Below, piece by piece: positions 1 to 7,158 of a stretch of 27,671 nucleotides of DNA. Source of the DNA: UBA6912 sp041611095 (GTDB lineage Bacteria; Actinomycetota; Acidimicrobiia; Spongiisociales; UBA5794). The first letter of the stretch is position 1; each line of letters opens with the position of its first letter. Location: the NCBI GenBank assembly GCA_041611095.1, contig JBFINP010000038.1:1-27671 (forward strand), in the 5' to 3' direction. A program made the position numbers and the translations under genes. The notes beneath the pieces are model-generated. The model saw nothing but the letters and a program-made list of their open reading frames with translations, was not told the DNA's origin and ran no database searches.

Positions 1-44
1 AACGACCGGCGACGATGCAGATCAATCCCGACATAGGCTGTCAT
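1..44 (-). CDS. IS110-family transposase, N-terminal fragment cut by window edge
   Basis: Read on the minus strand from the ATG at 44-42, the window edge encodes MTAYVGIDLHRRRS. This matches the usual beginning of IS110-family DEDD transposase/recombinases, in which the VGID segment carries the first catalytic Asp of the RuvC-like domain. Only about 14 codons are visible; the rest lies beyond base 1. A strong Shine-Dalgarno sequence lies 6 nt upstream, which supports the start. The 268-bp leader before the gene has no protein gene, as expected for the left end of IS110-group elements. Family membership rests on this short motif plus the leader structure. A chance match is possible but unlikely given the start, the SD and the leader together. 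Confidence 0.72.
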   Translation of the reverse strand, partial: MTAYVGIDLHRRRS

Positions 45-46
45 CC

Positions 47-204
47 GGGGCCTCCTCCCAACTCGGTGAAGAAACAGCAACCCGGATGATGACCGGGTCA
101 CCGACGAACGGGGAGGCCCCGCCCGCTCATCGCATCACGTCGGTGTGCGGCCTCTCGTCCGCTCCCGGTGGCGGTTGATGGACGAAACCGTTGTGTTTCG
201 TCAT
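47..204 (-). ncRNA. candidate IS110 bridge RNA (about 158 nt) with three stem-loop modules
   Basis: On the minus strand three consecutive modules can be folded by eye. Module 1 is a hairpin with 8-bp arms 181-188/195-202 and a 6-nt loop. Module 2 has a lower stem 119-123/170-174, an upper stem 147-150/159-162, and unpaired flanks of 7 nt (163-169, RNA ACCGGGA) and 23 nt (124-146). Module 3 is a nested stem: 47-55/112-120 (9 bp), a symmetric 7x7 internal loop (56-62 and 105-111), 63-69/98-104 (7 bp), and a capping stem 81-85/93-97. Known bridge RNAs have a 5' stem-loop, then a target-binding and a donor-binding internal loop, encoded in the leader of IS110-group elements; the order and length here match. 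The fold is manual, and its ends and guide positions are inference. Confidence 0.5.
51..60 (-). promoter_or_regulatory. Shine-Dalgarno of the IS110 transposase
   Basis: On the minus strand TGGGAGGAGG ends 6 nt before the ATG at 44. Part of it (51-55) is also the 3' arm of the 9-bp stem 47-55/112-120 of the candidate bridge RNA, so that fold would hide the ribosome binding site. Confidence 0.7.
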
Positions 205-255
205 ATTCATGCGAAGACCCCGTTTTTCTTGCGACGATGGTCTGGGATTACATTG

Positions 256-298
256 GTGGGGAACCTGAAGACGACTCGGTGATAGTCCGGTCCCCCAC
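256..298. repeat. 10-bp inverted repeat with 23-nt loop
   Basis: Arms 256-265 (GTGGGGAACC) and 289-298 (GGTCCCCCAC) pair over 10 positions with one G-T. The hairpin spans the proposed outer end of the IS110 element. It may be a host structure at the insertion site, a promoter-proximal structure of the element, or chance. Confidence 0.5.
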
Positions 299-312
299 AT
301 TCGTCGCTGCTC

Positions 313-1755
313 ATGAGCCGATCCACAACTGCATTTCCGAGAATTATCCAGGGTGGGATGGGTGTGGCCATTTCGGGCTGGCCGCTTGCCAGGGCGGTGG
401 CCCGGGAAGGTGAGTTGGGCGTGGTGTCGGGAACTGCGCTCGAGGTGGTGTGTGCCCGCCGGTTGCAGCTCGGTGATCCTGGCGGTCATGTCCGCCGAGC
501 GCTGGCTGCCTTCCCGGTGCCGGGTGTTGCCGATCGAATCGTGGAGGCTTTCTACGTCCCGGGCGGCAAGCCGGAGGCGAGCCCGTTCAAGAAGGTGCGG
601 AGCTTCACGATCCACCCCACCGGGGAGCTACAGGAGCTCACGGTGGCCGCCAACTTCGTCGAGGTGTTCCTCGCCAAGGAGGGCCACGACGGGCTGGTCG
701 GTATCAACTACATGCGCAAGATCGAGATCCCGCTGATCTTCGCGCTCTACGGCGCCGTGCTGGCCGGCGTCGATTATGTGATCGTGGGTGCGGGTAACCC
801 CAAGGAGCTACCCGAACTGGTGACCCGGTTGGCGAACCACCAGGAGGTGGCGTTGCCGGTGCGGGTCCAGGGTTTGACCTCTAGAGACGACGACGTTGAG
901 GTTCGGTTCGATCCGCGAGCCGTGACCGGTCGCCACCTACCGACGGTGCGCCGGCCGGAGTTCCTGGCGATTGTGGCGTCCCTCGATCTGGCCGCTGGCC
1001 TCGCCGCCTCTGTGGTTCATCGACCTGACGGGTACGTCGTGGAGGGATCCAGCGCCGGGGGCCACAACGCACCGCCGCGGGGACCCCGCAAAACCGACGA
1101 CAGGGGCCAGCCGATCTACAACCATCGGGATGATGTCGACCTCGCCGGCATGGCTGACCTCGGGCTTCCGTTCTGGCTCGCCGGCTCCTACGGAACACCG
1201 GAAGGATTACGTGCCGCCCTCAAGGCAGGCGCCGCCGGGATCCAGATCGGAACCGCGTTTGCGTTGTGTCGGGAATCGGGTCTCGACGCCGAGCTGAAAC
1301 GCCGCATCCTCCAACAGGTTGCCAACGGCACCATTGATGTCCGCACCGACTGGCGAGCATCACCCACCGGGTTCCCCTTCAAAGTCGTCGAACTGGAAGG
1401 GACCCTCTCCGATCCCGAGGTGCTTGCCGATCGTCGCCGGGTCTGTGATCTCGGGGTGCTGCGGGTGCCCTACAAGACCCCCGAGGGTTCCATGGGCTAC
1501 CGCTGCCCCGGTGAGTCGGAACGGGCTTACAGCGACGTGAAAGGAGGTCGGGCTGCCAACATCGAGGGACGGATCTGTCTGTGCAACGGGCTGCTCGCCA
1601 CCGCCGGGTTCGCTCAACTCCGCCCCAGCGGGTACCTCGAACCTCCCGTCATCACGGGCGGCGTCGACTACCGGACCGTCGCCGACCTCCTCGACACTCT
1701 GCCAACCGACCACGAGTTCTACTCCGCCAGCGACGTGATCGATTACCTGCGCTGA
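313..1755 (+). CDS. nitronate monooxygenase-like FMN protein
   Basis: A 480-residue protein of the nitronate monooxygenase / 2-nitropropane dioxygenase family (FMN-binding TIM barrel). Such enzymes oxidise nitronates or act as NAD(P)H-dependent flavin oxidoreductases in the cytosol. Family features include the N-terminal IIQGGMGVAISGWPLARAVA-type segment (residues about 11-30), GSSAGGHNAPPRG in mid-protein, and the glycine-rich LKAGAAGIQIGTAFALC strand that binds flavin phosphate. The protein is about 100 residues longer than the classical enzyme; the extra C-terminal part has several Cys (for example ICLCNG). The ATG at 313 has no clear Shine-Dalgarno and starts shortly before the conserved barrel. 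The IS110 end lies only about 27 bp upstream, so the native promoter may have been displaced. Substrate is unknown. Confidence 0.85.
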   Translation: MSRSTTAFPRIIQGGMGVAISGWPLARAVAREGELGVVSGTALEVVCARRLQLGDPGGHVRRALAAFPVPGVADRIVEAFYVPGGKPEASPFKKVRSFTIHPTGELQELTVAANFVEVFLAKEGHDGLVGINYMRKIEIPLIFALYGAVLAGVDYVIVGAGNPKELPELVTRLANHQEVALPVRVQGLTSRDDDVEVRFDPRAVTGRHLPTVRRPEFLAIVASLDLAAGLAASVVHRPDGYVVEGSSAGGHNAPPRGPRKTDDRGQPIYNHRDDVDLAGMADLGLPFWLAGSYGTPEGLRAALKAGAAGIQIGTAFALCRESGLDAELKRRILQQVANGTIDVRTDWRASPTGFPFKVVELEGTLSDPEVLADRRRVCDLGVLRVPYKTPEGSMGYRCPGESERAYSDVKGGRAANIEGRICLCNGLLATAGFAQLRPSGYLEPPVITGGVDYRTVADLLDTLPTDHEFYSASDVIDYLR

Positions 1756-2148
1756 GTGCCAGCCGTCCGGGACATCACGACCTGAGCGAGATCACCACAG
1801 AGACGCGCATCAAGCATCAACGCCCCTCGGCTACCAGTGCAACCCATGGCGGGGTGCCTCCTCGCACCGAACAACCGTTATGCGCCATAACGCACCTTCC
1901 GACGACTGCTCAGTAACGGCACCTCCCCTCGCTTTCGTAGCTGTCCTCGTGAGCACGGGCGTGACGCTGGAAGTGCCAACTGCGCAAACCGAGGCCCGTG
2001 CGGCCGGCTGGGCGGGCGACTTGCCGCTCGGCCCAGCCGGTCCTATCAAAGAGCTGGCGGCTCCTTGTTCTGGGGCTCTGGAGTTGGCTGCGACAGTTCC
2101 GGAGACTTCGCAGCCGCAGCCTCGGATACCCACGGGCGGCACCGCACT
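1756..2148. other. gene-free stretch rich in inverted repeats
   Basis: About 390 bp between the flavoprotein gene and the pseudogene. A plus-strand open frame (1880-2191) exists, but it lacks a ribosome binding site and recognisable motifs, and its third codon positions are not GC-biased like neighbouring genes. I see no convincing gene. It does hold a perfect 17-bp palindrome (1876-1892) and four strong inverted repeats (1953-2180), listed separately. Confidence 0.55.
1876..1892. promoter_or_regulatory. perfect 17-bp palindrome, operator-like
   Basis: CGTTATG-cgc-CATAACG has 7-bp arms and a 3-bp centre. It is AT-richer than its surroundings and has the size of a dimeric repressor site. No intact gene lies directly downstream on either strand, so its target is unclear; it may be an orphan operator left by gene loss, or a small hairpin. 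Confidence 0.4.
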
Positions 2149-2180
2149 TCAGGGGCTCGTCGGTATGCCCCGCACGAGCC
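1953..2180. repeat. cluster of four inverted repeats, possible structured RNA
   Basis: Successive stems are 1953-1960/1994-2001 (8 bp, 33-nt loop), 2004-2013/2031-2040 (perfect 10 bp, 17-nt loop), 2086-2093/2108-2115 (8 bp, with further inner pairing around TCCGGA) and 2154-2160/2174-2180 (7 bp). The first two are separated by only 2 nt. No T-tract follows any stem, so none is a classical intrinsic terminator. GC-rich DNA gives some chance stems; the 10-bp one is the strongest. Confidence 0.4.
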
Positions 2181-2942
2181 GCCATCTCTGATCTTGGATC
2201 CATACGGTGATCAGTATCGAATCCGGGCCGATGGCGCCCAAGGCCCCCGAGATGAACGTGGCTTCCTCGGGCCTCCAATCGTTCGGCAGACTCGAGGTGC
2301 TCCACTCACTCCCGCCCGGGGAATACAGGTACTGCCCTGCCAATTGACGACGGCGATACCCAGGTCGCCGGTGATGGCACCGATCGGCGGTACGAAGAAC
2401 GGGTCATCCGGATCGTCGCTGACTCCCAGCGGACCGATCGGGAGCGAGAGCAGCTCAGTCGCTCCCTCCGTCAGATGAAGAAGAGCGATCTCGTCGCGCG
2501 AGTCGCCCCGCGCCGCCAGTGTCAGCACCCCACCGTCCCACGGCTCGAACACTTCGCTCGAGTCGAAGTCGGCTTCGATGACCCGCACCCATTCGAGCCC
2601 ATCGACGGATCGGTAGATCGAGTTGCCCTCGCCAAACTGACCAGCGAGGAGCAGGACCCCGTCGACCTCGACCACGGGATCGCCGACCCTACCCTCCGCG
2701 TCATCGATGAGGACCTCGGCCCACTGCTGACCATCCGGCGAATGCCACCCGCGGCAGCACCCGGTTTGCACGAGCAAGCTCCCGTCGGGTGCTACCAGCA
2801 CCTGCACCTGATCCACGTCGTCTACGCCGATATCGCCAGGGAGCGGGTACTCGATCACGTTTCTCCGGGCCGACTTCGGCGGCTTCGCCGTCGCACAGAC
2901 GCTGGTCGGCCCGCGAGCACTCCCTCCCGAATTCGAGTGCAT
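2149..2942 (-). pseudogene. degenerate Asp-box / beta-propeller-like protein, frameshifted
   Basis: The minus strand encodes repeated sialidase-type Asp-box motifs of the form S-x-D/G-G-x-x-W: SPDGQQW, SVDGLEW and SPGGSEW. The first two are in one frame (2942 to about 2340). The third lies in another frame that takes over at about 2340, after IAVVNWQ, and continues as QYLYSPGGSEW to the stop at 2149. A single-base indel at about 2340 would restore one frame. The N-terminus has no signal peptide, although such repeat proteins are normally secreted, and the first 30 residues look like noise. The frame starts 3 nt after the flavodoxin stop, so it may once have been the last gene of that operon. 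It is probably non-functional. Sequencing error is an alternative for the frameshift but not for the missing N-terminus. Confidence 0.6.
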
Positions 2943-2944
2943 GA

Positions 2945-3406
2945 TCAAGCGGTCGGGACCTGCTTCAGGAGCCGGTGGATCAGCTTTGCTGCGCCGTCGC
3001 TCATCGCACCGAAGTGGATCGATTGGGTCACCGTCACGGCGGCGCCTCTCAGCTCGAGGCCGGTGCCGATCTTGTGCAGCGTCTCGGCCGTACGGGCCGC
3101 AGTGTCGGCAAACGTGTGCGGGAAGAACCGATACGTGCAGTACACGCCCGCCGGTTTGCCGCCGAGATCGGGCAGACCTCGCACCCACGCCGCCATCCGC
3201 CTGGCCGGCTCACCTCCGAACGGGACGTCGCCCCGCACCCAGCAACCGGCGATGAGAGCATCCGCGCCGGCGATGTCCGAAGCTTCCACGTCGTCGATCG
3301 GTCGGACGAGGGTTGCGACCCCGTGTCCCGCTGCGGCTTCGGCGACCGCCTGCGCCGCACGGCGTGCGCGCCCCCGCTGGCTCTCGTAGGCGACGAGAAC
3401 ATCCAT
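2945..3406 (-). CDS. flavodoxin-like protein
   Basis: A 153-residue protein with flavodoxin-fold layout. It has an N-terminal beta strand MDVLVAYES, followed by a phosphate-loop-like QRGRARRAA at the position where flavodoxins bind FMN phosphate (usual S/T-x-T-G-x-T). It also has an ADALIAGCWVRGDVPF strand with the following loop, and a later CTYRFFPHTF region. Length fits a short-chain flavodoxin or flavodoxin-like oxidoreductase. The P-loop is atypical (Arg-rich, no Thr pattern), so FMN binding is probable rather than certain. It lies 67 bp downstream of trpA on the same strand and is likely transcribed with the trp genes. Electron partner unknown. Confidence 0.7.
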   Translation of the reverse strand: MDVLVAYESQRGRARRAAQAVAEAAAGHGVATLVRPIDDVEASDIAGADALIAGCWVRGDVPFGGEPARRMAAWVRGLPDLGGKPAGVYCTYRFFPHTFADTAARTAETLHKIGTGLELRGAAVTVTQSIHFGAMSDGAAKLIHRLLKQVPTA

Positions 3407-3473
3407 GCTTCCATCGTGGCGCTGCGGCGACGCAGTGGCCAGGGTCGTTCGACTCGATCCGGGTCGGTGGCCC

Positions 3474-4289
3474 TCACCCAGGTCCCATGGCCGTGGCCAG
3501 CGCAGTGACCGCTTCGTGGAGGCTGGTCGCAGCGGCGCTGGGGTTCTCGGCTTCCAGCACGCGACGGACGAGCGCCGAGCCGACGATGACGCCGTCGGCG
3601 TGGCGGGCCGCCGCGGCCGCCATCTCCGGGCTCGAGATTCCGACGCCGGCCACCAACGGGATCTCGGTGCGCGTGCGGACCCGAGCGGCCAGCCCTTCGA
3701 GTTGCGACTCCGCCTCCACTTCCTCCCCGGTCACCCCCATCCTGGCCACGGCGTAGATGAACACGGGATCGGTTGCGATCACGCGCTCGAGCCGGGCGTT
3801 GTCGGTGGTCGGAGCCACGAACATCACGAGCCCTACCCCGGCCTTCTCGGCCGCACCGACGAAGCGGTGCGCCTCGTCGACGGGGAGGTCGGCGACGATC
3901 ATGCCTCCGGCACCCGCTTCTGCGATGGCGTTGGCGAAGGCGTCGGCGCCCCGAGTCATCACGGGATTGGCATAAGTCATGACGATCACCGGCAGACCCG
4001 TGCGCTCGACCACCTGGGACACCACCCGCAGGCAGGTGGCGAAGCTGGCACCGGCCTCGAGGGCTCGCAGACCCGCCGCATGGATCGTGGGGCCGTCCAT
4101 GAGCGGATCGGAGTATGGAAACCCGATCTCGAATCCGTCGGCTCCCGCGTCCGCCATGGCGGCGAAGAGATCGACCGACGAGGCGGCGTCGGGCAGCGCC
4201 GCAGTGAGATACGGCAACAGCAGGGTTCGACCTTCTCGCCTCGCAGCGGCGAAAGCGGCGGTCACGCGAGCCACGGGACCCTCAACCAT
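3474..4289 (-). CDS. trpA: tryptophan synthase alpha chain
   Basis: TrpA (271 residues) cleaves indole-3-glycerol phosphate to indole and glyceraldehyde-3-phosphate and channels indole to TrpB. The catalytic pair is visible: Glu54 in FEIGFPYSDP and Asp65 in DPLMDGPTI, equivalent to Glu49/Asp60 of the enteric enzyme. The phosphate-binding GVGIS and DGVIVGSALV segments follow near the C-terminus. Start chosen at 4289 (ATG): it overlaps the trpB stop by 8 nt, a typical translational-coupling arrangement. The open frame upstream of it lies inside trpB and is not TrpA-like. Final gene of the trpCFBA block. Confidence 0.96.
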   Translation of the reverse strand: MVEGPVARVTAAFAAARREGRTLLLPYLTAALPDAASSVDLFAAMADAGADGFEIGFPYSDPLMDGPTIHAAGLRALEAGASFATCLRVVSQVVERTGLPVIVMTYANPVMTRGADAFANAIAEAGAGGMIVADLPVDEAHRFVGAAEKAGVGLVMFVAPTTDNARLERVIATDPVFIYAVARMGVTGEEVEAESQLEGLAARVRTRTEIPLVAGVGISSPEMAAAAARHADGVIVGSALVRRVLEAENPSAAATSLHEAVTALATAMGPG

Positions 4290-5463
4290 CGAACGACTCG
4301 ATCTGCTCCACGTCCTTGTCGCCCCTTCCCGACAAGTTGAGCACGACGGTCCTGCCGCGCAGCGAAGCTGCCTCGCGAACGATCCAGGCCAGCGCATGGG
4401 CGGGTTCGAGGGCAGGAATGATGCCTTCCGTCTCGCTCATCAGGTGGAGAGCGCCGACCGCCTCCGCATCGGTGACGGACTCGTACCGCGCCAGACCCTG
4501 GTCCTTGAACCACGCATGCTCGGGCCCGACCCCCGGGTAATCGAGGCCGGCGGACAACGAGTGGGCCTCGAGCACCTGGCCGTCCTGGTCCTGGAGCAGG
4601 TAGGTGACGGCGCCGTGGATGACCCCGGGTGAACCGGCGCCCAGGGATGCCCCGTGACGCCCGGTGGCGATGCCGTGTCCCCCCGCCTCGACGCCGACGA
4701 GATCGACGTCCGTACCGGCGTAGGGATAGAAGATGCCCATCGCGTTCGAGCCGCCGCCGACGCACGCCACGATGACCTCGGGCCGAGGTCGGTCCTCCGT
4801 CCCGTCGAGCTGCGTCTGCAGTTCCTCGCCGATGATCTTCTGGAGCTGGCGAACGATGTACGGGAAGGGATGGGGCCCGACGACCGACCCGATGATGTAG
4901 TGGGTGGTGTCGACGGTTCGGACCCAATCGCGCATCGCCTCGGAGACCGCATCCTTGAGGGTCGCCGCACCGTGGTGAACCGGAATGACGTCGGCGCCCA
5001 AGAGCTTCATGCGGTATACATTCAGCGCCTGGCGCTCGATGTCCTTGGCACCCATGTAGACGGCGCACTCCAACCCCAGCAACGCGCATGCAGTGGCCGT
5101 GGCGACGCCGTGCTGACCCGCCCCCGTCTCGGCGATGACCCGTCGCTTGCCCATCCGCTCGGCGAGGAGGCCCTGGCCGACGGTGTTGTTGATCTTGTGG
5201 GCGCCCGTATGGGCGAGATCCTCCCGCTTCAGCCAGAGATCCAGGCCAAGCCGTGCCGAGAGACGGCCGGCTCGATGAACCGGGGTGGGCCTTCCCACGA
5301 AGGAGGTGAGCAGCTCGCCGAGCCGTACGTGGAACTCGGGATCGGCCCATGCGTCGTCGAACGCGGTGGCGAGCTCCTCGAGCGCGGGCATGAGTGTCTC
5401 GGGAGCGAAGCGACCCCCATACTCGCCGAACCGTCCGCGCTCGTCGGGCCGGGCCATCGTCAC
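4282..5463 (-). CDS. trpB: tryptophan synthase beta chain
   Basis: TrpB (393 residues, TrpB1 type) condenses indole with L-serine using pyridoxal phosphate. Lys90 in HTGAHKINN forms the PLP Schiff base, ETGAGQHGVA is the carboxylate-binding loop, and CVGGGSNAMG binds the PLP phosphate. Full length compared with the family. The start is GTG at 5463 in a GTGA overlap with the trpF stop; an in-frame ATG at 5457 is an equally good start. The gene overlaps trpA by 8 nt at its end, so the two subunits of the complex are made from adjacent coupled cistrons. Confidence 0.97.
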   Translation of the reverse strand: MTMARPDERGRFGEYGGRFAPETLMPALEELATAFDDAWADPEFHVRLGELLTSFVGRPTPVHRAGRLSARLGLDLWLKREDLAHTGAHKINNTVGQGLLAERMGKRRVIAETGAGQHGVATATACALLGLECAVYMGAKDIERQALNVYRMKLLGADVIPVHHGAATLKDAVSEAMRDWVRTVDTTHYIIGSVVGPHPFPYIVRQLQKIIGEELQTQLDGTEDRPRPEVIVACVGGGSNAMGIFYPYAGTDVDLVGVEAGGHGIATGRHGASLGAGSPGVIHGAVTYLLQDQDGQVLEAHSLSAGLDYPGVGPEHAWFKDQGLARYESVTDAEAVGALHLMSETEGIIPALEPAHALAWIVREAASLRGRTVVLNLSGRGDKDVEQIESFDG

Positions 5464-6059
5464 GCCTGCTTGGCCTCCTGGATGAAGGCGGACACCTTAC
5501 CGGGGTCCTTCACCCCCGGTTCGGACTCCAGGCCGCTCGATGCGTCCACCCCCCAAGGCCCAACGGCGGCGACCGCGGCCGCAACGTTGTCGGGACCGAG
5601 GCCGCCGGCGAGGACGAAATCCACGCTCACATCTCGCAGCACCGACCAGTCGAAGTGCCGGCCCGTTCCTCCGTGCAGGTCGCCGTCGGGCGTGTCGAAC
5701 AACGGAATCGCGCCCGGAGCCACGGAGAAGTCGGCGCCCGGAACGGCCCGGATGGGACGGAGCACGACGAGCCCCGAGGCGAGCGCCGCCGCAACCACCT
5801 CGTCGGCGTCACGCCCGTACGGTTGGATCCCGTCGACACCGGCAATGCGGGCCGCCTCCATGGCCTCGTCGCGATCGTTGTCGACCGTGAGCAGAATGCG
5901 AGTCACATCGGCATGGGAGGCCAGCTCGGCGATCCGCTCCAGCGGTACGTAGCGCGGCGACCGGGGGTACGCGACGAAGCCGATCGCATCAGCGCCCGCT
6001 GCCACTGCGTGGGCGACGTCGACCTTGCGGGTCAGACCGCAGACCTTGACCCACGTCAC
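5460..6059 (-). CDS. trpF: phosphoribosylanthranilate isomerase
   Basis: TrpF (199 residues) converts N-(5-phosphoribosyl)anthranilate to CdRP by Amadori rearrangement. The general base Cys7 is in VKVCGLT, and the general acid Asp122 is in PLFDTPDG. FVLAGGLGPDN and WGVDASSGLE supply the phosphate-binding end of the barrel. Start chosen at GTG 6059, in a GTGA overlap with the trpC stop; the longer open frame upstream is inside trpC. It is a separate gene here, not fused to TrpC as in enteric bacteria. Confidence 0.95.
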   Translation of the reverse strand: MTWVKVCGLTRKVDVAHAVAAGADAIGFVAYPRSPRYVPLERIAELASHADVTRILLTVDNDRDEAMEAARIAGVDGIQPYGRDADEVVAAALASGLVVLRPIRAVPGADFSVAPGAIPLFDTPDGDLHGGTGRHFDWSVLRDVSVDFVLAGGLGPDNVAAAVAAVGPWGVDASSGLESEPGVKDPGKVSAFIQEAKQA

Positions 6060-6829
6060 GACGCACCACGCAGATCGGCGACGAGCCCGGCGGGATCCTC
6101 GGATCGGACAAGGGCCTCGCCCACCAGGACGGCGTCGTAGCCGGCCGCCGCCATTCGCGCCGCGGCGGCAGCGTCGGATACACCGCTCTCCGCCACGCGC
6201 ACCCTGTCCGCAGGGAGCCGTGAGGCGATCCGCTCGGCCACGCCGAGATCGGTCACGAAGGTGGCGAGATCTCGATTGTTCACTCCGATGATGGATGCTC
6301 CTGCCGCGACGGCTCGATTCGCTTCCTCTTCCGTGTGCACCTCGACGAGCGCATCGACGCCGGCCTCCCCCGCTGCTCCTAGCAGCGTGGCCAGCAGGTC
6401 TTGGGGTAGCGCTGCGGCGATGAGCAGGACGGCATCCGCCCCGGCGAGGCGCGCTTCCCACACCTGAGCCGGGTGGAGGACGAAGTCTTTGCGCAAGATC
6501 GGGACGGTGACCCGACGGGCAACGGCCCTCAGGTCGTCGAGCGAGCCGCCGAAGAACTCCGGCTCCGTCAAGACCGAGATGGCTGCTGCTCCCCCGGTCT
6601 CGTACGCGGCGGCGAGATCGGCCGGATCGAGCCCGGCGTCGATCGCACCGGCCGATGGAGATCGGCGCTTCACCTCGGCGATGACCTGGATGCCGCTCGC
6701 CCGCAGCGCTCCGGCGAAGTCCCGCGCCGGCGCCGATTCCCTGGCAGCGGTGCGCAGCTCGGCGAGAGGCGGGAGCCCCTCGATGCGGCGGCGAGTGGCG
6801 GCGAGAATCGGAGCGAGCATCGAGGTCAT
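6056..6829 (-). CDS. trpC: indole-3-glycerol phosphate synthase
   Basis: TrpC (257 residues) closes the indole ring from CdRP. The catalytic residues are visible: Glu52 and Lys54 in VIAEVKRRSPS and Lys114 in ILRKDF. GVNNRDL and VAESGVS supply later active-site and phosphate-binding residues. Length is normal for a monofunctional enzyme. The ATG at 6829 overlaps the stop of the cytochrome gene in an ATGA, so trpC is translationally coupled to a cytochrome c rather than to trpD. Confidence 0.96.
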   Translation of the reverse strand: MTSMLAPILAATRRRIEGLPPLAELRTAARESAPARDFAGALRASGIQVIAEVKRRSPSAGAIDAGLDPADLAAAYETGGAAAISVLTEPEFFGGSLDDLRAVARRVTVPILRKDFVLHPAQVWEARLAGADAVLLIAAALPQDLLATLLGAAGEAGVDALVEVHTEEEANRAVAAGASIIGVNNRDLATFVTDLGVAERIASRLPADRVRVAESGVSDAAAAARMAAAGYDAVLVGEALVRSEDPAGLVADLRGAS

Positions 6830-7134
6830 GGTGCTTGCAGGCTCCTCAGGAATGCCACGAGCGAGTCGACCTGTGCGTCCGACAGCCGGGGGAAGCCCGG
6901 CATCGTTCCCGGGCCGACCCGGATGACGCCGGCGAGCTGCTCGTCGGTCAACGACTCCGAGTTCGTTCCGGCGCCCACGGCCGGGCCGATGCCGCCGTCC
7001 CCGCCCGCTCCGTGGCAGGACGCACAGCTCTCGGCGTACAGCTCGGGTCCGGTCACATTGGAGCCGGCGCCGCCGCAGGCCGTACCGACCACGAGAGACA
7101 CGGTGATGGCTACCAGAAGCCTCCTCGACGGCAT
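6826..7134 (-). CDS. small lipoprotein c-type cytochrome
   Basis: A 102-residue exported mono-haem cytochrome c. The N-terminus MPSRRLLVAITVSLVVGTAC is a lipoprotein signal with the lipid-modified Cys20 (lipobox VGTAC). The haem site is C37-A-S-C40-H41, and Met78 in GPGTMPGF is the likely distal ligand. The C-terminal helix LSDAQVDSLVAFLRSL is typical of class I cytochromes. It would be anchored on the outer face of the membrane as an electron carrier; the donor and acceptor are unknown. It leads the trpCFBA block and overlaps trpC by 4 nt. The ccdA gene upstream on the same strand encodes a thiol-reductant transporter used in cytochrome c maturation. The ATG is placed 6 nt after a -10-like hexamer and is probably leaderless. 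Confidence 0.88.
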   Translation of the reverse strand: MPSRRLLVAITVSLVVGTACGGAGSNVTGPELYAESCASCHGAGGDGGIGPAVGAGTNSESLTDEQLAGVIRVGPGTMPGFPRLSDAQVDSLVAFLRSLQAP

Positions 7135-7146
7135 CGACGCAGGTTA
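7135..7146 (-). promoter_or_regulatory. -10 element for leaderless cytochrome-trpCFBA transcript
   Basis: The minus strand reads TAACCT-GCGTCG-ATG: a TANNNT hexamer (7146-7141) 6 nt before the start at 7134. Transcription would begin at or next to the start codon. No Shine-Dalgarno is present between them. No clear -35 was identified. Confidence 0.45.
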
Positions 7147-7158
7147 GGAGGGGGCGCG

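Larger units (their letters stand above)
1..285 (-). mobile_element. left end of an IS110-family insertion sequence (partial)
   Basis: The element comprises the transposase start (1-44) and its long non-coding leader, and it extends outside the window. The outer boundary is uncertain. One candidate is the CT dinucleotide read on the minus strand at 285-284, because IS110 elements recombine at a CT-type core without long terminal inverted repeats. Just inside that point, ACTCGGTGA (274-282) recurs at 61-69 within the candidate donor-binding arm of the RNA. Just outside, ACCGGA (minus strand, 291-286) resembles a candidate target guide. The insertion would sit about 27 bp upstream of the flavoprotein gene at 313, in the opposite orientation. 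The boundary call is inference. Confidence 0.6.

Noticed and set aside
1880..2191. 103-codon plus-strand frame with one hydrophobic stretch
   Set aside because: No ribosome binding site, no family motif, weak third-position GC bias and strong inverted repeats inside; judged non-coding.
4654..5952. 432-codon plus-strand open frame across trpB and trpF
   Set aside because: Antisense to two certain genes and without motifs or a ribosome binding site.
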